In this document: in pieces, positions 26,801-38,800 of the stretch | Layout: each line of letters begins with the position of its first letter | Numbering within the stretch: the stretch's first letter is position 1 | Assembly (NCBI GenBank): GCA_964019135.1 | Contig: OZ025260.1 | Span: forward strand, 28,824,254-28,888,253 | Length of the DNA: 64,000 nt | Origin: Arenicola marina | Taxonomy: Eukaryota > Annelida > Polychaeta > Arenicolidae | Reading direction: 5' to 3' | Made by a program: the position numbers and the translations under genes | The notes under the pieces: generated by a model | Database searches by the model: none | Seen by the model: only the letters and a program-made list of their open reading frames with translations | Told to the model about the DNA's origin: nothing

Positions 26801-29800
26801 TTACTGTAACGTTATCATCCCGTTGTATCTGTACCACGTCTCACCAGGCTGAGCGTGACACAGTGACCCGCTGTACACATCACCTTTCAATCACCCTTCC
26901 TCCATAAACACCGCTGTACCCATCATCTTTCAACCACCCTTCTTTCATACACACCGCTGTACACATCACCTTTCAATCACCATCCATCCATACACACCGC
27001 TTTGTACATCACCTTTCAATCACCCTCCCTCAATAAACTGTACACATCACCTTTCAATCACCATCCATCCATACACACCGCTGTACACATCACCTTTCAA
27101 TCACCCTCCCTCCATGCACACCGCTGTACATATCACCTTTCAATCACCCTCCCTCAATAAACTGTACACATCACCTTTCAATCACCCTCCCTCCTATCAC
27201 ACCGCTGTGCACCCTTCCTCCATACACGCCGCTGTGCACATCACCTTTCAATCACCCTTCCTCCATAAACACCGATGTACACATCACCTTTCAATCACCC
27301 TTCCTCCATTCACACCGCTGTGCACACCACCTTTCAATCACCCTTCCTCCATAAACACCGCTGTACACATCACCTTTCAATCACCTTTCCTCCATTCACA
27401 CCGCTGTGCACATCACCTTTCAATCACCTTTCCTCCATTCACACCGCTGTGCACATCACCTTTCAATCACCCTTCCTCCATTCACACCGCTGTGCACATC
27501 ACCTTTCAATCACCTTTCCTCCATTCACACCGCTGTGCACATCACCTTTCAATCACCCTTCCTCCTTTCACACCGCTGTGCACATCACCTTTCAATCACC
27601 TTTCCTCCATTCACACCGCTGTGCACATCACCTTTCAATCACCCTTCCTCCATTCACACCGCTGTGCACATCACCTTTCAATCACCCTTCCTCCTTTCAC
27701 ACCGCTGTGCACATCACCTTTCAATCACCCTTCCTCCATTCACACCGCTGTGCACATCACCTTTCAATCACCCTTCCTCCTTTCACACCGCTGTGCACAT
27801 CACCTTTCAATCACCCTTCCTCCTTTCACACCGCTGTGCACATCACCTTTCAATCACCTTTCCTCCATTCACACCGCTGTGCACATCACCTTTCAATCAC
27901 CCTTCCTCCTTTCACACCGCTGTGCACTTCACCTTTCAATCACCCTTCCTCCATACACACCGCTGTACACATCACCTTTCAATCACCCTTCCTCCATACA
28001 CGCCGCTGTGCACATCACCTTTCAATCACCCTTCCTCCATAAACACCGCCGTAAACATCACCTTTCAATCACCCTTCCTCCATGCACACCGCTGTACACA
28101 TCAGCTTTCAATCACCCTTCCTCCATGCACGCCGCTGTGCACATCACCTTTCAATTACCCTTCCTCCATAAACACCGCTGTGCACATCACCTTTCAATCA
28201 CCCTTCCTCCATAAACACCGCTGTACACATCACCTTTCAATCACCCCTCCTCCATAAACACCACTGTACACATCACCTTTCAATCACCCTTCCTCCTTAA
28301 ACACCGCTGTACACATCACCTTTCAATCACCCTTCCTCCATAAACACCGCTGTACACATCACCTTTCAATCACCCTTCCTCCATAAACACCGCTGTACAC
28401 ATCACCTTTCAATCACCCTTCCTCCATTCACACCGCTGTGCACATCACCTTTCAATCACCCTTCCTCCATAAACACCGCTGTACACATCACCTTTCAATC
28501 ACCCTCCCTCCTTTCACACCGCTGTACACATCACCTTTCAATCACCCTCCCTCCATAAACACCGCTGTGCACACCACCTTTCAATCACCCTTCCTCCATA
28601 AACACCGCTGTACACATCACCTTTCAATCACCCTTCCTCCATAAACACCGCTGTACACATCACCTTTCAATCACCCTTCCTCCATAAACACCGCTGTACA
28701 CATCACCTTTCAATCACCCTTCCTCCATAAACACCGCTGTACACATCACCTTTCAATCACCCTTCCTCCATAAACACCGCCGTAAACATCACCTTTCAAT
28801 CACCCTCCCTCCATTCACACCGCTGTGCACATCACCTTTCAATCACCCTTCCTCCATTCACATCGCTGTGCACATCACCTTTCAATCACCCTTCCTCCAT
28901 AAACACCGCTGTACACATCACCTTTCAATCACCCTTCCTCCATAAACACCGCTGTACACATCACCTTTCAATCACCCTTCCTCCATAAACACCGCTGTAC
29001 ACATCACCTTTCAATCACCCTCCCTCCATGCACACCGCTGTGCACACCACCTTTCAATCACCCTGCCTCCATAAACACCGCTGTACACATCACCTTTCAA
29101 TCACCCTTCCTCCATAAACACCGCTGTGCACACCACCTTTCAATCACCCTTCCTCCATAAACACCGCTGTACACATCACCTTTCAATCACCCTTCCTCCA
29201 TAAACACCGCTGTACACATCACCTTTCAATCACCCTCCCTCCATGCACACCGCTGTGCACACCACCTTTCAATCACCCTTCCTCCATAAACACCGCTGTA
29301 CACATCACCTTTCAATCACCCTTCCTCCATAAACACCGCTGTACACATCACCTTTCAATCACCCTCCCTCCATAAACACCGCTGTACACATCACCTTTCA
29401 ATCACCCTCCCTCCTTTCACACCGCTGTACACATCACCTTTCAATCACCCTTCCTCCATGCACACCGCTGTGCACACCACCTTTCAACCACCCTCCCTCC
29501 TTTCACACCGCTGTACACATCACCTTTCAATCACCCTTCCTCCATGCACACCGCTGTGCACACCACCTTTCAATCACCCTCCCTCCTTTCACACCGCTGT
29601 ACACATCACCTTTCAATCACCCTCCCTCCTTTCACACCGCTGTACACATCACCTTTCAATCACCCTCCCTCCTTTCACACCGCTGTACACATCACTAGTA
29701 TCCTCTTGTCATCCCGTGACATCGCTTGTGGACATATCACGTGACTCGAAACTTGTGGTCACGTGATAAATGTTTACCCGGCCACCATCTTGTTCCCTTT

Positions 29801-32800
29801 TCTTCTTCTCCAACGGCTGTGTCATTTGAATGTGCATAGAATTTCGGCTGTTTTTAGTTTTGTCTTTTTTCTTTGTCTTGCAGACTTGACACAGCCGTTT
29901 TAACCATGTTTTGGACGTTATTTGGACTGGTGTCGCTCGTTACCCTGCGAATCCATTTGCACTATATCCAAGGCTTCGGCAAACTTCTCTTCGGGATGTA
30001 TAACGTGGCAGCAAGGATATTGCTTCTCAACATGTTCATAGCTATGATGGCAAAGTCTTTCCACATGATTGTGGTAAGCATTATATGTATAGATGACTCA
30101 AGTGTGACGGTATATAAATATATATTCACTTCAGTTGTTTATTGTACGATTCCCCTTAATATATTTTATATTTTCTTAGATGTTTGTCAAAAAGAAACTC
30201 ATTTCAACCTTTCATGCCATTCTGCGGGGCATTTGCAAAAATACCATACTTCAAATCTACTTTTTGTAGATGAATTTGTAATCTTTTTATTTTGCACCAT
30301 GCCAAATTTATACTTCGGTCATCGAATCTTTTAGTGGTCTCCAGATGAAAAAAAAAATGAAACTTAGTTTAACCTAGCCAACGATTTGTAGTGGACACTT
30401 CTGGGGCAATATCCTTGCGGCCACCTGCCTTCCGACTGGTGCTTCTTACGTTTTACCCTTTTCATTTGTAGACGTTAAAACGTTATGTGGCGAGCTCACC
30501 CTGTCGTAGTTAGTTGGTATGAAGCATGGGTTTATTCCTTAGTCATTGCAGTGGTGTATACATATATATATATAGAATGTCTTCATACTTCGTTGTCGAC
30601 ATAAAACTGCTGGTGTAAATGTTTGTTACCAACGTTGCCAGATGGCAGTTGTATAGACGAAGTTTAAAAGCTTGTATATGCTTCCTTAGAAGGTCGTTAC
30701 CTTGATAACCATTGCCACTACCAAGTAAATATTCTGCAAACACGTTGGTGCAATGGTCTTAACATATATGTCATTTTGAGTGATAACAGCTGATGTAATA
30801 AATATTAATCCAAGTCATACATCGTAATGAAAGTACTACACCAAGTAGATTATTTTTCAATTAAAACATATTGAAGATATTGAAGTTTATATTATGACAA
30901 TAAACTTATGTGATCTGGACTAATACTTGCATTTTGGCCAAGGTATGACGCGTAAACCGTTCTTTGTGTGTGGCTGCCTGCGACCATGACAGGAACACGC
31001 AGACAGAGAGTGGAAGTTTGCCCGCTCCAACCTGTGGATGGGATACTTCGACGAGGGCTGCACGCTGCCCCCACCCTTCAACCTCATCATCAGCCCCAAG
31101 TCCATCCTCTTCTGCCTGGTCAAGATCAAGAACTTCCTGGTGGGACTGTTCCGGGGCAAGCGGCGACAGCCAATCAGACGGCGCTCTGGGGCAAGCGATG
31201 GCGGGGTCAAGGTCAGTGACACAGATGTATGGCAAGCGGCCCGAACTACTTATTGCTCGAATTTAAAATAATGTTTTTTTAAAAAGAATTTGATCAAATT
31301 AGCTGTATTATTTGTGATTACAATTTTCTTAGGATTGGTGTGAGACTTACATAGATGGACTGTTTTCTTTCATCATTTATCCGATCTACTATAATGTACA
31401 TATATCGCATGCCTCTCAACGCGAGTCCATCGCGTGCATGTCCTCATGCGCAGTCATACATTGACCTTAAATTCTCAAGTTAAACTATGGCCTTGCCCCG
31501 CAAATAGGTATAAAATATGACAAGAGCCATAGACAACAATTGTAATTGTAGCGAATGATTATCCCGCATTGAAACCATTATTTTTTTTTGACGCAGGAAC
31601 TAAATTACAAGGTAACGGCATAGATAAACTCCCACATAAGTCACATTAACTAAGTCCCCGCATAGACTTGCAGCAGCGTGTGCATCATATCGTCTCCTTA
31701 ATTGCATGAACGTTTATTGGGAGTTGGTCAAATCGTCAATCGGCATAGATCGACGTGTGAGAATGGATGTCTAGCTGCTACGCGTGACTATTTCAACATA
31801 TGCTGAATAATTTAAATATGCTGTATTTAATGCCTAGCGATGGGAAATATTCTTTGCAAGTATTTTCCGTTGATTTCATTAAGTGCTCATCGTGCTAAGC
31901 GAGTGTTAGGTTAAAAAGTGAGGTTGTGATTAAGGCTATTAGATGCAAGGCATGGCATAACTGACAAGCAGTGATCGCTTCGTGGTTTTGTACACAGATT
32001 ATATATGTTGGCCGCAAATATATAGGATTCATTTTTGGAAAAAAAGTGAGTGAAATAATTTTCAAGTATGATATCGATTAGAAATGGATGATGTTTAAGC
32101 CACAAATTGTGAAGTGTTCTTCCCATCTCTACCTCCCTTGCTGTGTGAATAACCTATAGAGCTGATTATTGCATATCATATTGGCAAATAAGAAACGTTT
32201 GTCTTTCAACAAAGAACTCTTACTTAGTCCTTAAAATCAACTGTTTTTTTTAACTGTCGAAAAGTTGTCAAAAAGTTATCTTTGTCTGCAGCTGTTACCC
32301 GTGGAAAACAATAACAAGAAAGTGAGTTTTCTCGCCCTTGCCCACATATCAAAATCCTTGAATTGGGTGTGGTTTATCGCAACAAAGTTATCGTTTTTGA
32401 CTGCTGCGATTATTTTGCCTAACGTTAAGTTTTTTTCAAGATTTATTTGGCTTCATTCAAAGTTTGGGATATGTTGCTTTGCTCACGTAAGTGAACATAG
32501 ACTATTATATAGCGTTAGTTTGTTCTGCTTTAATTTTCAGCCTTTTATTTGGCGTATGAAGTGTTCTTGTTTTTCTTTGGCATTAGGATATGCCATTACT
32601 AGGCAGTAGTGCGCCCATCCGGTGTGAGCCGCCCCCGCGCACGGTCTATGCATGCCACGTGCTGATCCGCAATCAGTGAATGACAATACTCGGCGGTTTA
32701 GCTTTATGTCTGGACTCAGCATACATACATTTTCTCACAGTGGTGGTAGAAACATCAATTACAATGTAATATAATTCCTACCTTAATTCGGACTGGGCTG

Positions 32801-35800
32801 GTTGCCATGCATGCTTCTGCAAGAACTGGTGGGTGTCATGATACCATTAAAATACGTAATCTCGCAAATGCAAAAATCTCGCAAATGCAAAAATATCGTG
32901 CATGCCATGACCTCGTGCGTGCCATGATGTCGTGCGGGCCATGATCTCGTGACTGCCCTGACCTCGTGCGTGCCATGACCTCGTGCATGCCATGACCTCG
33001 TGCGAGCCATGATCTCGCGCATGCCATGATCTCGCGCATGCCATGAGCGCGTGGGTTGTATGATGTCAAGGATGTTTTGTCCTCGTGGATGATAAGTGTT
33101 TCCTATCGGACGGCCTGCAGGCAGAGGATCACTCCGTGGTAACCCATACGTGTTCCTGGAAGATATTCGATATTGCAATGTTTTCGACAAACACGAACTT
33201 TTGCCATAATGTGATTCTCTTGTGCGCCTGCTTCTTTCCTGGGCGACATGGCGTAACATACACCCCTTGTGTTGTGATGAGTACCCAATTTCGTGCCCAA
33301 ACGAGTTCCGATCCACCCCCAGAGTCCTCTAGCGTCAGATGTCTGAATTATTCCAGAGGAAACCAGACATTGCAGTTGTAAGTTACCCAGACCAGGCCAC
33401 CCAAGGCGGGGCTGGGAGCATGGAGATAGACACTGTTATTGCCAATGAACAGGCGACCAAGACAGACGAAGTTGATGAGGTAACGGATAGGTTGTTTGTG
33501 AGATGATGACGTCATCGTGTCACGTGACCATCAGACGGGTTGTTCATTGTTCGGGCGCACTTCCGTCCATATGGAGTACCGCACGCACCTGTTGCCGTCC
33601 GGAAGTCAACTATTGGCGGCCATGTTGTTTCGTGACTGTTTGCACCGTACTCTGGGTATTTTCTCGTATGTTCCAAACCGTGCCGTTCCAATCTGTTACG
33701 AGGATTTCTCTGGGGTTTTCCAGTGGCACTTACCACTTATACATATATAGTGATGTGTACGCACTCTGTTACACCGTCGCAAATGATGTTGTGTTATCCA
33801 CCCGTTATAAGTTGAGGGTGTCCTCTCTATAATCTCTCTCCGCCCCCCGCCCTCCCTCCAAATTGTTCCTTTCTTCCGGCGCTGTGTTCTCCAAGTCTCG
33901 GCCGCACGGCCACGAGACTTTGGCTGCGGTATCTCCACAACGAATCAGAGTTACTTGTGGAGAAGTCTAAGAGCAGATATTGTAGATGTGGTGTCATCTC
34001 TGGTTGTAGTGTCCCTGGCGTACGCACAACGTATATTTCCCATACATAGTTCGATGTACCACAGGTGGATACTTTATCTTACGCGGACGTCCTATTGGTC
34101 AACACACTGCCGCCTAACGTTGAGGTTGTCGCACTTGTCATTGTATATCGATAACTTTGGACCCAACAGATGTTCTAACAGATCAACTCACGCACATCAT
34201 TGTTAAGATCGTTAATAGCATATTATAATGTGTTACATTTGTTTCAGTTTTCGAATGCTTATCATGTAGTTCTCTTAAGTTGTTTATTTGCATGTTGCCT
34301 GGCTTACTACGACGAATGTTATTTGCGTTATGCTTCTGGCATTGCAAGGGTATATCTAGGATTGACCATATAAACTGGAATTTAAATTTCTTTCAATTTG
34401 CTGTAATTGCTTTATTTAAAAGAAACGTTCTTTAAGTTTAAATCCAATCCTGACTGCACCCTTGCACTGACCCCCTTATTCCGGAAATGTTGTCACTGTA
34501 TCTGTTGTGAGATGTACTATGATGCCATAACGCATGCTATAATCCCTGATCACAGTATCTTCCGCACTATAGTTAGTCCGACCCCTCGCGCATTCCATAT
34601 GATGCCGCCTATTACATACACTACCATTGCTCGACCGGTAACATAGCACGTAGGCCTACCATTACTCGACCGGTAACATAGCCCGTAAGCCTACCATTAC
34701 TCGACCAGTAACATAGCCCGTAGGCCTACCATTACTCAACCGGTAACATAGCCCGTAAGCCTACCATTACTCGACCGGTAACATAGCCCGTAGGCCTACC
34801 ATTACTCGACCGGTAACATAGCCCGTATGCCTACCATTACTCGACCGGTAACACAGCCCGTAGGCCTACCATTACTCGACCGGTAACATAGCACGTAGGC
34901 CTACCATTACTCGACCGGTAACATAGCCCGTAAGCCTACCATTACTCGACCGGTAACATAGCCCGTAGGCCTACCATTACTCGACCGGTAACACAGCCCG
35001 TAGGCCTACCATTACTCGACCGGTAACATAGCCCGTAGGCCTACCATTACTCGACCGGTAACATAGCCCGTAAGCCTACCATTATTCGACCGGTAACATA
35101 GCCCGTAAGCCTACCATTACTCGACCGGTAACATAACCCGTAGACCTACCATTACTCGACCTGTAACATAGCCCGTAGGCCTACCATTACTCGACCTGTA
35201 ACATAGCCCGTAGGCCTACCATTACTCGACCGGTAACATAGCCCGTAGACCTATCATTACTCGACCGGTAACATAGCCCGTAGGCCTACCATTACTCGAC
35301 CGGTAACATAGCCCGTAGGCCCACCATTACTCGACCGGTAACATAACCCGTAGGCCTACCATTACTCGACCGGTAACATAGCCCGTAGGCCTACCATAAC
35401 TCGACCGGTAACATAGCCCGTAGGCCTACCATTACTCGACTGGTAACATAGCACGTAGGCCTACCATTACTCGACCGGTAACATAGCCCGTAGACCTACC
35501 ACTACTCGACCGGTAACATAGCCCGTAGGCCTACCATTACTCGACCGGTAACATAGCCCGTAGGCCTACCATTACTCGACCGGTAACATAGCCCGTAGGC
35601 CTACCATTACTCGACTGGTAACATAGCACGTAGGCCTACCATTACTCGACCGGTAACATAGCCCGTAGACCTACCACTACTCGACCGGTAACATAGCCCG
35701 TAGGCCTACCATTACTCGACCGGTAACATAGCCCGTAGGCCTACCATTACTCGACCGGTAACATAGCCCGTAGGCCTACCATTACTCGACCGGTAACATA

Positions 35801-38800
35801 GCCCGTAGGCCTACCATTACTCGACTGGTAACATAGCACGTAGGCCTACCATTACTCGACCGGTAACATAGCCCGTAGGCCTACCATTACTCGACCGGTA
35901 ACATAGCCCGTAGGCCTACCATTACTCGACCGGTAACATAGCCCGTAGACCTACCATTACTCGACCGGTAACATAGCCCGTAGGCCTACCATTACTCGAC
36001 CGGTAACATAGCCCGTAGGCCTACCATTACTCGACCGGTAACATAGCCCGTAGACCTACCATTACTCGACCGGTAGCATAGCCCGTAGGCCTACCATTAC
36101 TCGACCGGTAACATAGCCCGTAGACCTACCATTACTCGACCGGTAACATAGCCCGTAGACCTACCATTACTCGACCGGTAACATAGCCCGTAGGCCTACC
36201 ATTACTCGACCGGTAACATAGCCCGTAGGCCTACCATTACTCGACCGGTAACATAGCCCGTAGGCCTACCATTACTCGACCGGTAACATAGCCCGTAGGC
36301 CTACCATTACTCGACCGGTGACATAGCACGTAGGCCTACCATTACTCGACCGGTAACATAGCCCGTAGGCCTACCATTACTCGACCGGTAACATAGCCCG
36401 TAGACCTATCATTACTCGACCGGTAACACAGCCCATAGGCCTACCATTACTCGACCGGTAACATAGCCCGTAGGCCTACCATTACTCGACCGGTAACATA
36501 GCCCGTAGGCCTACCATTACTCGACCGGTAACATAGCCCGTAGACCTACCATTACTCGACCGGTAACATAGCCCGTAGACCTACCATTACTCGACCGGTA
36601 ACATAGCCCGTAGACCTACCATTACTCGACCGGTAACATAGCCCGTAGACCTACCATTACTCGACCGGTAACATAGCCCGTAGACCTACAATTACTCGAC
36701 CGGTAACATAGCCCGTAGACCTACCATTACTCGACCGGTAACAAAGCCCGTAGGCCTACCATTACTCGACCGGTAACATAGCCCGTAGGCCTACCATTAC
36801 TCGACCGGTAACATAGCCCGTAGACCTACCATTACTCGACCGGTAACATAGCCCGTAGACCTACCATTACTCGACCGGTAACATAGCCCGTAGACCTACA
36901 ATTACTCGACCGGTAACATAGCCCGTAGACCTACCATTACTCGACCGGTAACAAAGCCCGTAGGCCTACCATTACTCGACCGGTAACATAGCCCGTAGGC
37001 CTACCATTACTCGACCGGTAACATAGCCCGTAGACCTACCATTACTCAACCGGTAACATAGCCCGTAGGCCTACCATTACTCGACCGGTAACATAGCCCG
37101 TAGGCCTACCATTACTCGACCGGTAACACAGCCCGTAGGCCTACCATTACTCGACCGGTAACATAGCCCGTAGGCCTACCATTACTCGACCGGTAACATA
37201 GCCCGTAGGCCTACCATTACTCGACCGGTAACATAGCCCGTAGGCCTATCATTACTCGACCGGTAACATAGCCCGTAGGCCTACCATTACTCGACCGGTA
37301 ACATAGCCCGTAGGCCTACCATTACTCGACCGGTAACATAGCCCGTAGGCCTACCATTACTCGACCGGTAACATAGCCCGTAGGCCTACCATTACTCGAC
37401 CGGTAACATAGCCCGTAGGCCTACCATTACTCGACCGGTAACATAGCCCGTAGGCCTATCATTACTCGACCGGTAACATAGCCCGTAGGCCTACCATTAC
37501 TCGACCGGTAACATAGCCCGTAGGCCTACCATTACTCGACCGGTAACATAGCCCGTAGGCCTATCATTACTCGACCGGTAACATAGCCCGTAGGCCTACC
37601 ATTACTCGACCGGTAACATAGCCCGTAGGCCTACCATTACTCGACCTGTAACATAGCCCGTAGGCCTACCATTACTCGACTTCTGTCCTAGCAGGTACTA
37701 TTATTCCACGTATCATAACTCGACCCCTAACCTCGTTCTGACGGCAGCAGAAAGGGAACCCCCGTGCACACCTCTCACGTGGTACTCACAATAAGTACGT
37801 GTTTAGACATAAGTTTATCTCCTTCCTGTTAGCGAGCAGAGGAACACCAATTAGCCGGCACCGTGGCCTGGCTACCTTTTCTGGCTACACCTTTTGCAGC
37901 TGAATCCAATAGTTCAATCATTCGTATGTAACCTTTTAGTTTATCTGTCAAAAAGGAGGATAAGATACGCGCACCTGGAAAGCTCAGAAGGGTGATAGTT
38001 ATTCATATTTTACGGCCACTTTATACATTTTCTGGATGACATAGCACTTGTTAGCAACATGTAACCTGTACGTATGCATCATGGGCGTTGTGCCTAAAGT
38101 ACTACAATAAAACTATTATTATTATAGCATGTTCCTGAAGAAGTCTGCCGTTAAGCCTCATCAAACTCATGACTGTGTTATGCCTCATCCCCGATATGCT
38201 TTGAGGGCCGCCCCGATGGCTCAGTGGGTTAGAGCGCACGCATTGCGCCCTCTGGCCACCTGAGAGCCTAATGGCACGTGGATCGGTGGTTCGCGCCCCG
38301 CTGTGGCCATGTCTGTGTGGTCGCAGGATAAAAATCCCATGTCCTTCGTCGAAATGAGTTGGGGGTTACCCCTGGGGACATGGCTCCACTCTCCCTTTCT
38401 TCTCCCATTGACGCGATATAAGCAGAATTGGTTAAAGCGTCCTGAATATACAACCAAAACCAACCAACCGAAATGTTGTGATGGCAAATGCAAACGTTTT
38501 TGTTTGCACGTTTCTCTGCACACGACACACTTGCACTCGGTGTTTGGTAGCGCATGGTGTGGATAACACGCACATATATATCACATGATTACTTGCTATG
38601 TTACTCCTGATCTCATTCTCATCTCCTATTGATTATGGACAATATAGCCATTATTAGTATTAATCGTATTTTTAGATCTCACGTAAGCCATAATATATAT
38701 TAAAGGAGTTATTCCCCTCAACGCCAGCGCAGATTGCAGTAACGCGATCGGGGGGGGGAATGGCTTTGTCAATACATAGTATGTCACGATTATCAGAAAC

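Noticed and set aside
27114-28257. Long frames rich in HLSITLPP and [11 protein letters not shown] repeats
   Set aside because: Product of a stop-free 43-bp unit read in three frames within a TRPC intron.
29884-30073. Exon 4b as a dead duplicate
   Set aside because: The frame is open, both splice sites are strong, phases match the gene, and core S6 residues (NMFIAMM) are kept.
34615-37682. CRISPR-like array of 35-bp repeats
   Set aside because: Repeats are contiguous with no unique spacers, and the DNA is plainly eukaryotic; it is a minisatellite.
38206-38305. Genuine tRNA gene
   Set aside because: A and B boxes are present but the spacing and arms do not make a tRNA, and the sequence continues into a shared SINE body with several copies in the window.
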